Shown here one piece after another: positions 17,803 through 28,111 of a stretch of DNA of 64,000 nucleotides (its first letter is position 1; every line of letters starts with the position of its first letter). The position numbers were made by a program, and so were the translations under genes. The notes beneath the pieces were generated by a model. It ran no database searches. It was not told where the DNA came from and was given only the letters and a program-made list of their open reading frames with translations. Location of the stretch: NCBI RefSeq assembly GCF_014218295.1, contig NZ_AP023287.1, positions 2,170,001 through 2,234,000 of the forward strand, read 5' to 3'. This stretch comes from Mycolicibacterium litorale (GTDB lineage Bacteria > Actinomycetota > Actinomycetes > Mycobacteriales > Mycobacteriaceae).

Positions 17803-18733
17803 GTTGCCCTTCAAGGTGATCGGTCATGCAGATGCCCTGCCACTTTCCGGCGCGCGCCAGCTGGCGGGTGACCTCGGCAATACCCCGGCAGACGGCGTCG
17901 ACGGCTTCACGCGGGGCGGACAGCTCATTTGCGGTGCGCACCATCGCGAATCGACGCAATGGGGGATCGATGACGTGCCGTATCGGCACCGACGCCGCGG
18001 TGGCGCTCGACAACGGCAGCAGCGCGCACGCGTCGCCGGTCTGGGCGATCCGCACCATCGTGCTCAGCGACTCGACGTCGGCCACCACCGTCGGACTGAT
18101 CCGATGCTCGCGCAGCGCCTGCTCGATCATCACTCGGAGGCTGCTCCGGATCCCTGGCGCGACGAGCGGTACGTCGGCGAGTTCCGGCAGGCGAATCGTG
18201 GTGTCGGAAGCGACGGGACGGCCAGGGTCACCGACGAGATAGAGCTCCTCGGAGTACAGCGCGATGTCGCCGGGGCGCTCGCGCGGCTGATCGCGGTAGA
18301 CCACTGCAAGGTCCATTCGGCCACGGTCGAAGAGCTCCTCGATGTAGCCGCTCATCGACTCGAACAACTCGAGCCGTACCCCGGGAACTTGCTGGCGGAC
18401 CCACGAATACAGCGGCGCGGCAAGCTGAGTCGCGACCGCGGACGGCAGCCCGACAGCCACCAGCCCGCGGATCTGACGATGATCGGACACCGCCCGCGAC
18501 AGTTGGTCGAACTGCCGCACCATGCGGTGCGCGTCCCGGTAAAAGTCCTGACCGGCCTCGGTGGCGACCACCCCGCGCGGTCCGCGTTCGAGGAGCCGGA
18601 CGCCGAGCTCGTCCTCCAGGTGCGTCATCCGCTGGCTCAGCGCCGGCTGCGAGATCCGCAGGGCGACCGCCGCCCGCGACAGGCTGCCTGCGTCGACGAC
18701 CGCGATCAGGTACCGCAAATCGGTGATGTCCAC
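17795..18733 (-). CDS. LysR-family transcriptional regulator
   Basis: 312 aa from GTG 18733, which lies 5 nt after the CoA-transferase stop. N-terminal HTH: DLRYLIAVVDAGSLSRAAVA, LRISQPALSQRMTHLEDELG, RLLERGPRGVVATEAG. The effector-binding domain follows (GLVAVGLPSAVATQLAAPLY and onward). Unusually it is inside the operon it probably controls, not divergent from it. A consensus T-N11-A LysR site lies before the first gene of the operon at 21379-21393. Confidence 0.88.
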   Translation of the reverse strand: MDITDLRYLIAVVDAGSLSRAAVALRISQPALSQRMTHLEDELGVRLLERGPRGVVATEAGQDFYRDAHRMVRQFDQLSRAVSDHRQIRGLVAVGLPSAVATQLAAPLYSWVRQQVPGVRLELFESMSGYIEELFDRGRMDLAVVYRDQPRERPGDIALYSEELYLVGDPGRPVASDTTIRLPELADVPLVAPGIRSSLRVMIEQALREHRISPTVVADVESLSTMVRIAQTGDACALLPLSSATAASVPIRHVIDPPLRRFAMVRTANELSAPREAVDAVCRGIAEVTRQLARAGKWQGICMTDHLEGQHD

Positions 18734-18738
18734 TGTGA

Positions 18739-19914
18739 TCAGACGACACCGTCGGTGCGCAACACGTCGATCTCCTCGCCGGAGAACCCGAGGTCTTGCA
18801 GGATCGGCCGGGTGTGCTCGCCCAACGCGGGTACGGGCTCCATGCGCGGATCGTCGTCGACCAGACCGGGCAGTCGCAGCGCCGGAACGTCTCCTGCAGG
18901 CGTGCCGACGGTCCGCCAACGGTTCCGGGCGGCCAATTGAGGGTGCGCCCACACGTCACTCATCGTATTGACCCGTGCGTAGGCGACCGGGACCATCGCC
19001 AGGGCGGCCACCGCCTCGTGCCCGCTGAGTTGGGCGAAGCGGTCGGCGATGATCGGTGCGAGCGTTTCGCGATGGTGGTTTCGTTGGTAGTTGGTTCGGT
19101 ACTCCTCGCGCGTGGCGATGGACGCGTCACCGAGGAAGCGGTCGCAGAACGCCGCCCACTCGCGCTCGTTCTGGATGGCCATCATCACGGTCGTGCCGTC
19201 ACCGGCGGTGAACGGGCCGTAGGGGTAGATGGTCGCGTGCGCGGCCCCGGCCCGCGGCGGCGGTGGGGCGCCGTCGAAGCTGTAGTAGAGCGGAAACCCC
19301 ATCCACTCCACTGTCGCTTCGAGCATCGACACATCGAGATGCGCGCCGCGACCGGTAGTTGCGCGTTCGATCAGCGCAGCGAGGATCGAGCTGTATGCGT
19401 ACATCCCAGCGGCGATGTCGGACACCGAGATGCCGACTTTGGCCATGTCGTCGGCCGTGCCGGTGACCGACAGCAGACCGGCTTCGCTCTGCACCATCAG
19501 GTCGTAGGCCTTCATCGTCTCGTATGGTCCGCCGAGCCCGTATCCGGAGATGTCACAAACGATCAGCTTCGGATTGGTCCGCTGCAGTTCGGCGGCGCCG
19601 AGCCCCGCCCGACCCGTCGCGCCGGGGGCGAGGTTCTGCAGGAAGACATCGGCGTCGTCGAGCAGCCGCCGGACGATCTCCGCTCCCCGCGGATCCTTGA
19701 AGTCGACGGTCAGCGATTCCTTGTTGCGGTTGGTCCACACGAAGTGACTGCTCAGACCGTTCACCCGGGTGTCGTAGCCGCGGGCGAAATCACCGGCACC
19801 CGGTCGTTCCAGTTTGATGACCCGGGCGCCGAGGTCGGCCAGGTGCCGGCTCGCATATGGGGCGGCGATGGCTTGTTCCAGCGATACGACGGTGATACCG
19901 CGCAGGGGTTGCAT
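18739..19914 (-). CDS. Class III (CaiB/BaiF family) CoA-transferase
   Basis: 391 aa from ATG 19914, with GAGGAG 6 nt upstream. Hallmarks: VVSLEQAIAAPYASRHLADL, GARVIKLERPGAGDFARGYD, TNRNKESLTVDFKDPRG, and the catalytic aspartate in KAYDLMVQSEAGLLSVTGT; C-terminal VPVAYARVNTMSDVWAHPQL. It should move CoA from a donor such as succinyl-CoA to a carboxylic acid. Placed between the permease and the regulator/lyase genes, it is expected to activate the imported acid for cleavage by the CitE-like lyase. Confidence 0.9.
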   Translation of the reverse strand: MQPLRGITVVSLEQAIAAPYASRHLADLGARVIKLERPGAGDFARGYDTRVNGLSSHFVWTNRNKESLTVDFKDPRGAEIVRRLLDDADVFLQNLAPGATGRAGLGAAELQRTNPKLIVCDISGYGLGGPYETMKAYDLMVQSEAGLLSVTGTADDMAKVGISVSDIAAGMYAYSSILAALIERATTGRGAHLDVSMLEATVEWMGFPLYYSFDGAPPPPRAGAAHATIYPYGPFTAGDGTTVMMAIQNEREWAAFCDRFLGDASIATREEYRTNYQRNHHRETLAPIIADRFAQLSGHEAVAALAMVPVAYARVNTMSDVWAHPQLAARNRWRTVGTPAGDVPALRLPGLVDDDPRMEPVPALGEHTRPILQDLGFSGEEIDVLRTDGVV

Positions 19915-19930
19915 GACGCTCCTCGCAGAT

Positions 19931-21292
19931 TCAGATGACAAGGCTCAGGCCGGCGATCAGGGGTAGCGCGACGACGGATGCCAGGGCGGTGACGAAGGTC
20001 AACGCCTTGAGCGCACCGCGCGTGGTGACTCCGAGGAGGGTCTGGAACATCCAGAAGAAGTTGCTGTTCACCTGCAGTGCGAACAGCGCTCCGGCGCCGA
20101 TGGCCAGGCCGATGATGACTACCGGTGCACCGAGTTGGCCAAGGACTGGGCCGATGATGCCGGACGCGGTGATCGCCGCGACGGAGATCGACCCAATCGC
20201 CAGGTGCAACACTGCCGCGATCAGCCAGGCGAGCAGGATGCTCACGATGATCGGCGCGCCGGCTTCTGCGGAGAACAGGTCACCCAGCACGTCCTGCAGG
20301 TCGGTCGACGAAATCACCTCGCCGAGCGATCCGCCCACGCCGGTGATCAGCAGAATCTGACCCATGGTGTTGAAACCCTTGGTCATCGCCTCGTCCGTGC
20401 GGTCGCGGTCCAGACTGACCTTGGCGAGGACGTATGCGCCGAGCAGGCCCACGAACAGAGCGAACACCGGGTTGCCGATGAAGGCGATCAGCGACGTGGA
20501 GAAGCCGGCGGCGTCGGCGATCGCGCCGAAGGCGATCATCACCAGCGGAACGATCACCGGAAGCAGTGCGAGGAACAGCGGTGGCAGGCGCCGGCCGGAC
20601 TCCTCATCGGCGTCCGTCATGTCAGCGGCCAGTGCCTCCTCCTCGAGTAGCGCTTCCGAGGCGTGCTCGTCCTTGTCCGGGTTCCAGAAACCGAATCGCA
20701 CCAGCACGCTGTAGAGGAGAACGGTGATGAGCACGGTCAGGGTGCCGATGACCAAGCCGTAGCCGAGCATCGTCGCCAGCGGAATGTCCAGCAGACCGGC
20801 GATCGACACGGTTCCGAGGCCCGGAACGACGAAGACGTACCCGACCAGGATCCCCGCGGTCAGGGCGCCGGCCAGCAGACCGAGCCCGTTGCGACCGAGT
20901 TCCGGTGCTGCCGAGCGGGCGAGAGGAGCAGCCAGCACGAGCTGAACGTCGACGTAGATCGACGGGAAGACCGTGGTCAGTGCGGCGGCCATCGCATACG
21001 GCAACCGCCTTGGTCCGAGCGCGCGGATCAGCAACACCACCAGCCGTTGTAGTGCACCCATGGAATACAGCAGGGCCCCGATCAGCACTCCGAACCCGAT
21101 CAGGAGGCCCACTTCGGCCATGATGCTGCCGAATCCGTCGATGATCGCCGTGATGGTGGACTCCAGGCCGAGGCCGGACGCCAGACCCAGATACAGCGAG
21201 CCCACCACGAGCGAGATGACGGGATCGATCTTGAGAATGATGATCAGTCCGACCACGGCGGCGATGGCGATGGTCGCGTGCAAGACGATCAT
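19931..21292 (-). CDS. GntP-family carboxylate permease
   Basis: 453 aa from ATG 21292 with GAGGAG 8 nt upstream. About 12 hydrophobic helices, for example IVLHATIAIAAVVGLIIILK, LLIGFGVLIGALLYSMGALQ and ALPLIAGLSLVI; a charged cytoplasmic loop (NPDKDEHASEALLEEEALAA) divides the halves. GntP relatives carry gluconate, glycerate, 3-hydroxybutyrate or other hydroxy acids by H+ symport. First gene of the operon with the CoA-transferase, LysR and CitE-like genes; a LysR box precedes it. Confidence 0.87.
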   Translation of the reverse strand: MIVLHATIAIAAVVGLIIILKIDPVISLVVGSLYLGLASGLGLESTITAIIDGFGSIMAEVGLLIGFGVLIGALLYSMGALQRLVVLLIRALGPRRLPYAMAAALTTVFPSIYVDVQLVLAAPLARSAAPELGRNGLGLLAGALTAGILVGYVFVVPGLGTVSIAGLLDIPLATMLGYGLVIGTLTVLITVLLYSVLVRFGFWNPDKDEHASEALLEEEALAADMTDADEESGRRLPPLFLALLPVIVPLVMIAFGAIADAAGFSTSLIAFIGNPVFALFVGLLGAYVLAKVSLDRDRTDEAMTKGFNTMGQILLITGVGGSLGEVISSTDLQDVLGDLFSAEAGAPIIVSILLAWLIAAVLHLAIGSISVAAITASGIIGPVLGQLGAPVVIIGLAIGAGALFALQVNSNFFWMFQTLLGVTTRGALKALTFVTALASVVALPLIAGLSLVI

Positions 21293-21378
21293 GGTGTGGG
21301 CTCCTCGATGAGCGGGCTGTTGCGTGAAGCCAATCACCGAGGAGCGCTCAACAGAAGACCATAATCCACTAGCCCGCC

Positions 21379-21393
21379 ATAAGCCCCGCTTAT
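21379..21393. promoter_or_regulatory. LysR-type operator (T-N11-A)
   Basis: ATAAGCCCCGCTTAT is a perfect inverted repeat (ATAAG-N5-CTTAT) containing the T-N11-A spacing of LysR sites. It lies about 87-101 nt upstream of the GntP start, a normal activator position. The likely binder is the LysR protein inside the operon. Confidence 0.65.
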
Positions 21394-21433
21394 AGCTGTC
21401 CGCGGACGAAATGCCGATGCCGGTCGCCGGCCG

Positions 21434-22525
21434 TCAGATCGGCTCGGCCTCGACGATCGAGAGGGGAGTCACGGTGTCGATCACCCGGGTGATGCGAAAA
21501 CCGGTGCGCGACAACAGGTTGGCATACTCGGCGCGGGTGCGCTCGCGGCCGCCGGCGGTGACGAGCATCTCGAGGTCGAGCATGAGCCCGATGAACCCGT
21601 TGGCGCGTTCGGGCAAGACCATTTCGAGCAGGACGAGCGTGCCGCCGGGTGCGATGGCGGTGCGGATGTTGCGCAGGATGCGCACCGCATCCTCGTCGGA
21701 CCAGTCGTGGATGATGTTCTTCATCACATACGCGTCGCCGCCGTCGGGCACCGAATCCATGAACGATCCGCCCGTGGCCGAGGCACGGTCGGCGACACCC
21801 GCCGCATCGAACGTCGGCCCCGCGTCGGCGACCACGGCGGGCAGGTCGTAGAGGATGCCGCGGGCCTGCGGTGCGCTGCGCAGGATCGTGCTGAGCACCG
21901 AGCCGTGGCCACCGCCGACGTCGACCACCAGCCTGAAGCCGGTGAAGTCGTAGGCGCCCAGCGCGACCTCGTCGGCCAGACCGCTGCTCGCCGTCATCGC
22001 CCGGTTGAACACGGCTGCGAACTCAGGGTCGGTCTCGAGGTAGTCGAAGAACGGTCGGCCGTGCAGCTCGGAGAACGCCGTGCGACCCGTGCGCACCGAG
22101 TGTTCGAGGTTGCCCCAGTCCGCCCAGCGAATGGGATGGCCGATGAACAGCACCATGTCCCGCAACGAGCCCTCGGCGTCCGAGCGAAGGGCCTCACCGA
22201 CGCGGGTGAGCGCGAACGACCCGTCGGCGCGCTGGGTGAACACCCCGCGACTGGTCAGTGCCCGCAGGAGCCGGTAGACACCGTCGGGGTCGGCGCCGAT
22301 GCGCGCCGCGATGTCGTTGGCGTGCTTCGGGCCCGCCGCCAGCTGGTCGGCGACCCCGAGCCGGGCGGCGGTGTACAGCGCCGCGGTGGTCCAGGCGCCG
22401 GTCCCCAGTTCGAGCAGCGCGATGTTGCCGGGTGCGGTCGAGCGGTGCAGCCGCTGCAGGCCGGCGCGGATCCGGTCGACCGCGCGGACCAGCCGTTGCG
22501 GCGGCACCTTCGGGGGCGTCGGCAC
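21434..22525 (-). CDS. SAM-dependent O-methyltransferase
   Basis: 363 aa, GTG start at 22525, three nt after the sigA stop. An N-terminal winged-helix dimerisation domain (AALYTAARLGVADQLAAGPK, VYRLLRALTSRGVF, about 45-115) precedes the Rossmann methyltransferase domain: SAM motif VVDVGGGHGSVL, DLPAVVADAG, and the KNIIHDWSDEDAVRILRNI segment with the catalytic His of plant-type and hydroxyneurosporene-type O-methyltransferases. Small-molecule hydroxyl methylation is expected; substrate unknown. Close spacing suggests read-through or translational coupling from sigA. Confidence 0.85.
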   Translation of the reverse strand: MPTPPKVPPQRLVRAVDRIRAGLQRLHRSTAPGNIALLELGTGAWTTAALYTAARLGVADQLAAGPKHANDIAARIGADPDGVYRLLRALTSRGVFTQRADGSFALTRVGEALRSDAEGSLRDMVLFIGHPIRWADWGNLEHSVRTGRTAFSELHGRPFFDYLETDPEFAAVFNRAMTASSGLADEVALGAYDFTGFRLVVDVGGGHGSVLSTILRSAPQARGILYDLPAVVADAGPTFDAAGVADRASATGGSFMDSVPDGGDAYVMKNIIHDWSDEDAVRILRNIRTAIAPGGTLVLLEMVLPERANGFIGLMLDLEMLVTAGGRERTRAEYANLLSRTGFRITRVIDTVTPLSIVEAEPI

Positions 22526-22528
22526 GGA

Positions 22529-24022
<1,494 letters not shown>

Positions 24023-24248
24023 GTCACCCTTTCGGTCTTACGGATCCGCGGGCACCCGCATCCTCCACGTGGTGCAGGGGAGCGGGCGCCGACGGAACGT
24101 CGGCTATGTCGAATGTCGGCGTGATCTCAACTTTGGATTCCTGCCGCTATTCGGTTGGCGGCCGCCGACGACCATTGTAACGACACTGCGGGGTGACGCC
24201 GTGCCGAGCGGCGAAATCGGCGTAGCCGGGCGAGCCGCGACCGTGTCG

Positions 24249-25028
24249 TTACCGGTGGGTAGCCGTGACGTCCTCGGCGGCGGCCATCGCCGCGCCCACG
24301 ATGCCCGCGGTGTTCTGCAGCGCGGCGGCCACCACCGGCGTGCGGTTCTTCAGCAACGGCACCCACTTGTCGGCCTTGCGGCTGATGCCGCCGCCGGCGA
24401 TGAACAGGTCCGGCCAGATGGCGTTCTCGATCGCCACGAGCACCCGGGTGACCTCCTCGGTCCAGCGTTCGTAGCTCCAGCCCTTGCGCTCCTTGACCGA
24501 CGATGCCGCCCGGTGTTCGGCCTCCTTGCCGCCGACCTCCAGGTGACCGAACTCGGTGTTGGGCAGCAGGATGCCGTTGTGGATGACGGCCGAGCCGATC
24601 CCGGTGCCGAAGGTGAGCAGGACGATGACGCCGGAGTTGTCCTTGCCCGCGCCGAACCGCTCCTCGGCCAGTCCGGCCGCGTCCGCGTCGTTGAGCACGG
24701 TGACCGGCTGTCCGTCGAGGGCGGCGCTGTACACCTCCTGGGCGTTGACGCCCAACCACGACTTGTCGACGTTGGCGGCGGTGTGCACCACGCCGGAGGT
24801 GACGACACCGGGGTAGGTGACGCCGAGTCGCTCGGTCCAGCCGAACTCCCGCACCACCGCGGCGATCGTCTTGGCCACGGCGTCGGGCGTGGCGGGCTGC
24901 GGGGTGGGCAGTTTGAACCGATCGCCGATCAGCGCCCCGGTGTTCAGATCGACGATGCCGCCCTTGACGCCGCTGCCGCCGACGTCGATGCCGAATCCAC
25001 GGCGGGCGGGCGGGTCGGTGGCGGTCAT
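24249..25028 (-). CDS. ppgK: Polyphosphate glucokinase
   Basis: 259 aa, ATG 25028. ROK-type sugar kinase: phosphate 1 motif GFGIDVGGSGVKGGIVDLN, glucose-contact LNDADAAGLAEERFGAG, phosphate 2 motif VIVLLTFGTGIGSAVIHNG, and the EFGHLEVGGKEAEHRA segment. The polyphosphate-type signature (GKEAEHRAASSVKERKG) distinguishes it from ATP-only glucokinases. It phosphorylates glucose using polyphosphate or ATP. Head-to-head with suhB across 126 nt; sigA follows after 226 nt with no gene. Confidence 0.95.
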   Translation of the reverse strand: MTATDPPARRGFGIDVGGSGVKGGIVDLNTGALIGDRFKLPTPQPATPDAVAKTIAAVVREFGWTERLGVTYPGVVTSGVVHTAANVDKSWLGVNAQEVYSAALDGQPVTVLNDADAAGLAEERFGAGKDNSGVIVLLTFGTGIGSAVIHNGILLPNTEFGHLEVGGKEAEHRAASSVKERKGWSYERWTEEVTRVLVAIENAIWPDLFIAGGGISRKADKWVPLLKNRTPVVAAALQNTAGIVGAAMAAAEDVTATHR

Positions 25029-25154
25029 CAGCGCTCCTCACAGTGGCGGCCCGGCGGTACGCGTTTCCTCACCCTAGTTGCTGCCCGCGGGGTGCGGGCG
25101 CCGGTCTCGACAACCGGCGGGGACATCCGCGGGCTGACATGATGCGATATCGAC

Positions 25155-25994
25155 ATGGACAGCGATCCGGTGGTGTTGCGTGAGGTGGCCGAAGAGTTGG
25201 CCGCGGAGGCAGCGGCTTTCGTCCGTCGGCGGCGGCGCGAGGTGTTCGGCGGTTCGGGTGACGACGGTGCGGGTGCGGTGACCACGAAGAGCACGCCGAC
25301 CGACCCGGTGACCGTGGTGGACACCGAAACCGAACGGCTGCTGCGGGACCGGCTCGCCGAACGCAGGCCCGGCGAGCAGATCCTCGGTGAGGAGGAGGGC
25401 GGCGGCGCCGACGCGGCGGCGGGTCAGCTGACGTGGGTGCTCGACCCGATCGACGGCACGGTGAACTTCGTCTACGGGATCGAGGCGTACGCCGTGTCGG
25501 TGGCCGTGCAGCGCGACGGTGAATCGGTGGCCGGTGCGGTCGCCGATGTGGCCGCCGACGCCGTCTACTCCGCCGCGAAGGGCCACGGTGCCCGGGTGCG
25601 CAGGCACGGCGAGGTCCGCACGTTGCGCTGCAATGCCCCCGATCGGCTGGCGATGGCGCTGCTGGGCACCGGGTTCGCCTATGCGCCGGAACGGCGGCGC
25701 CGCCAGGCCGAGGTCCTCGTCGAGCTGATGGACCGGGTGCGCGACGTCCGGCGGATCGGGTCGTGCGCGCTGGATCTGTGCATGGTCGCCGCGGGCCAGC
25801 TCGATGCCTATTTCGAGGACGGCGTCAACGTGTGGGATTGGGCGGCAGGGGCGTTGGTGGCCGCCGAAGCCGGGGCGACGGTGTCGCTACCGCCCACCGC
25901 GGGCGCGGTCGGCGGGGCCGGACTCGTGGTGGCCGCCCCGCCGGGCATCGCCGGTGAACTCGACGATGCGCTGCGGCGCGCCGGGGTGCGCTGA
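25155..25994 (+). CDS. suhB: Inositol-1-monophosphatase family enzyme
   Basis: 279 aa, ATG 25155. Metal-binding motifs of the Mg-dependent phosphatase superfamily are present: ILGEEEGGG (Glu), WVLDPIDGTVNFVYG (DPIDGT) and NVWDWAAGALVAAEAG. Inositol phosphatase activity would feed phosphatidylinositol, mannosides and mycothiol; the M. tuberculosis equivalent is Rv2701c. Convergent with cei, 5 nt between stops. Confidence 0.92.
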   Translation: MDSDPVVLREVAEELAAEAAAFVRRRRREVFGGSGDDGAGAVTTKSTPTDPVTVVDTETERLLRDRLAERRPGEQILGEEEGGGADAAAGQLTWVLDPIDGTVNFVYGIEAYAVSVAVQRDGESVAGAVADVAADAVYSAAKGHGARVRRHGEVRTLRCNAPDRLAMALLGTGFAYAPERRRRQAEVLVELMDRVRDVRRIGSCALDLCMVAAGQLDAYFEDGVNVWDWAAGALVAAEAGATVSLPPTAGAVGGAGLVVAAPPGIAGELDDALRRAGVR

Positions 25995-25999
25995 CCGGA

Positions 26000-26656
26000 T
26001 CAGCAGGTGCCGGTGTGGATCCGCTTGAGCAGTTCGGGATCGGCCGGTGCGGTGGCGTCGGGGCGCAGGCTGGCCAGCACCGCGTCGATGTCGTCACTGG
26101 CGGCCAGTTCGGAGAATTCCGTGCCGATCGCCAGGTCGACGGTGGCGTCGGGCCGCTGGTCCTCGAACAGCTCGGTGCACGGCGCCACCAGCCAGACCGC
26201 GGCGGCGGCGGCGCGCCCGGACGGCCCGAACCGGATCTGGCCCTGACACTGCAGTCGGGCCGTGACGTAGATCGGGTCGTTGGCCGCCTCGGGCTGGGCG
26301 AAGCCGAGGTCGCGCAGTTCGCCGGCGATCTCGCCGGCCTGACCGCCCTGGCCGCTCGCGTTGAGCACCCGGATCGTCGTGTCGGCCAGTTTGGCCGGGG
26401 ACACGTCGATCATGTCGGTGCGCGCCACCTGCTTACCGAGCGCCGGGGGCGGTGGTTCGGTGGCGGGCGCTGGCGGCGGGGGGTTGCAGACGGCAGCCTC
26501 GCGCACGTCGGTCGGCTGGTTGAGCGCGATCACCCACACCACGACGGAGACGACGGCCAGTGCGCCGATGGCGAGGAGGCCGGGCAGGTAGTTGCGCCGG
26601 CGGAAGGGGCGGCCGTGTCTGTCGAACGCGGTGCCTTCGGTGATGCTCGAGACCAC
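26000..26656 (-). CDS. cei: Cell-envelope integrity protein Cei
   Basis: 218 aa, GTG start 26656. Basic N-terminus, one membrane helix (NYLPGLLAIGALAVVSVVVW, about 22-42), a proline-rich linker (PPPPAPATEPPPPALG) and an extracytoplasmic LytR_C-type domain (TTIRVLNASGQGGQAGEIAG, ELRDLGF). The LytR C-terminal domain is found in envelope proteins; the M. tuberculosis homologue Rv2700 maintains envelope integrity. Two pairs of cysteines could form disulfides outside the membrane. Confidence 0.88.
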   Translation of the reverse strand: MVSSITEGTAFDRHGRPFRRRNYLPGLLAIGALAVVSVVVWVIALNQPTDVREAAVCNPPPPAPATEPPPPALGKQVARTDMIDVSPAKLADTTIRVLNASGQGGQAGEIAGELRDLGFAQPEAANDPIYVTARLQCQGQIRFGPSGRAAAAAVWLVAPCTELFEDQRPDATVDLAIGTEFSELAASDDIDAVLASLRPDATAPADPELLKRIHTGTC

Positions 26657-26722
26657 CCATGCACTCTAGATCCCGGCGGGGTGGCGCCGTCGCTCGCGGT
26701 CGCCCTGTGAGCGGCGAGACAC

Positions 26723-26738
26723 TGTGATGTAAATCACA
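26723..26738. promoter_or_regulatory. CRP/cAMP-receptor-type binding site
   Basis: TGTGATGTAAATCACA is a perfect match to the TGTGA-N6-TCACA consensus. It lies in the divergent promoter between cei (66 nt away) and the DUF4193 gene (97 nt away). Confidence 0.8.
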
Positions 26739-26834
26739 GCGTCGGGGAGGCGGTTACGGGCACGAAACGTTTGGGGAATGCGTTCGACGCTGGTACAAAG
26801 CACTGCTGCAAAGGCTCACGGAGGGGACAACACG

Positions 26835-27137
26835 ATGGCTACCGATTACGACGCCCCACGGCGTACGGAGACCGACGATGTCTCCGAGGACTCGCTCGAG
26901 GAACTCAAGGCGCGCCGCAACGAAGCGCAGTCTGCGGTCGTCGACGTCGACGAATCCGAGACGGCCGAGAACTTCGAGCTGCCGGGTGCGGACCTGTCCG
27001 GAGAGGAGCTCTCCGTCCGGGTGATCCCCAAGCAGGCCGACGAATTCACCTGCTCCAGCTGCTTCCTGGTGCATCACCGCAGCCGTCTCGCCAGCGAGAA
27101 GAACGGCATGATGATCTGCTCGGACTGCGCCGCCTGA
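26835..27137 (+). CDS. DUF4193 zinc-ribbon protein (Rv2699c-like)
   Basis: 100 aa from ATG 26835 (GAGGGGAC upstream). The acidic, disordered N-terminal half (TDDVSEDSLEELKARRNEAQ) leads to a C-terminal zinc ribbon, FTCSSCFLVHHRSRL with ICSDCAA at the end. Very widely conserved in Actinobacteria and probably abundant, but of unknown function. A perfect CRP-type site 97 nt upstream predicts cAMP-linked control. Confidence 0.9.
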   Translation: MATDYDAPRRTETDDVSEDSLEELKARRNEAQSAVVDVDESETAENFELPGADLSGEELSVRVIPKQADEFTCSSCFLVHHRSRLASEKNGMMICSDCAA

Positions 27138-27141
27138 CGGC

Positions 27142-27621
27142 TCAGCGACCGAGCGCGGCCAGCACCCGGTCGGGATGGCGGGTGCTGATCAGCCAGTAGG
27201 GCGTGGGGTCCTCGGGATCGTCGAGGACCAGCAGGACCATCGGTCCCACCCACGCCCGGTGTACGACATAGGCGGCCGGGTCCAGCTGGCGGCCCAGCGC
27301 CGCCGACTTCGCCGTCTTGGGAACCTCCGCCGATCGGGCCACGACGCTCACCGGCAGGTGCGCGGCGCCCACCCACAGTTCGGTGTCTCCCTGTGGTCCG
27401 CCGACGACGCGGATCTCGGCTCTGCCGAACCACGCCAGAACCACCGCCGCGACCGGAAGCAGGACGGCGAACGGCAGCCAGTCCGGCAGGGCCTCGACGC
27501 CCAGGTTGACCTCGTAGGCGATCAGGGCGGCCAGCCCGAGGCCGGGCAGCCACCACCACCACGGCACCGAGAGCCGCTCGCGGTAGCGCACGGTTTCGGT
27601 GGTTGCGCGCGTGTCGGACAC
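27142..27621 (-). CDS. DUF3093 membrane protein (Rv2698-like)
   Basis: 159 aa from GTG 27621 ([20 protein letters not shown]); the longer frame overlaps dut antisense and is rejected. Two adjacent helices ([20 protein letters not shown] and [20 protein letters not shown]) are followed by a soluble C-terminal domain ([37 protein letters not shown]). Actinobacteria-specific, function unknown. Divergent from dut with only 25 nt between starts, so their promoters overlap. Confidence 0.82.
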   Translation of the reverse strand: MSDTRATTETVRYRERLSVPWWWWLPGLGLAALIAYEVNLGVEALPDWLPFAVLLPVAAVVLAWFGRAEIRVVGGPQGDTELWVGAAHLPVSVVARSAEVPKTAKSAALGRQLDPAAYVVHRAWVGPMVLLVLDDPEDPTPYWLISTRHPDRVLAALGR

Positions 27622-27646
27622 GGGCCTCAGAGTAATCTGTGTCGTC

Positions 27647-28111
27647 GTGTCCACCTCTCTGGCGGTCCTGCGTCTGGACCGCGAGCTACCGATGCCCGCC
27701 AGGGCCCACGACGGTGACGCGGGCGTCGACCTGTTCAGCGCCCGCGACGTCGAACTGGCGCCAGGGGAGCGGGCTCTGGTGCCGACCGGAATCGCTGTGG
27801 CGATTCCGCGCGGCATGGTGGGACTGGTTCATCCGCGGTCGGGTTTGGCTGCGCGCGTGGGGCTTTCGATCGTCAACAGCCCGGGGACGATCGATGCCGG
27901 CTATCGAGGGGAGATCAAGGTGTCGCTGATCAACCTCGATCCGCACGCGCCGATCGCCATCCGGCGCGGGGACCGCATCGCCCAGCTGCTGGTGCAGCGG
28001 GTCGAATTACCCGAGCTGGTCGAGGTGACGTCGTTCGACGAAGCCGGACTGGCCGACACCACCCGTGGCGAAGGCGGCCACGGTTCCTCCGGCGGACATG
28101 CGAGTTTGTGA
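27647..28111 (+). CDS. dut: dUTP pyrophosphatase (dUTPase)
   Basis: 154 aa from GTG 27647, exactly the length of mycobacterial dUTPases. Five motifs: [38 protein letters not shown] (catalytic Asp), [14 protein letters not shown], and the C-terminal [14 protein letters not shown] loop that closes over the trimer active site. Hydrolyses dUTP to dUMP and PPi, keeping uracil out of DNA and feeding thymidylate synthesis. Its TGA overlaps the ATG of the next gene by one base. Confidence 0.97.
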   Translation: MSTSLAVLRLDRELPMPARAHDGDAGVDLFSARDVELAPGERALVPTGIAVAIPRGMVGLVHPRSGLAARVGLSIVNSPGTIDAGYRGEIKVSLINLDPHAPIAIRRGDRIAQLLVQRVELPELVEVTSFDEAGLADTTRGEGGHGSSGGHASL

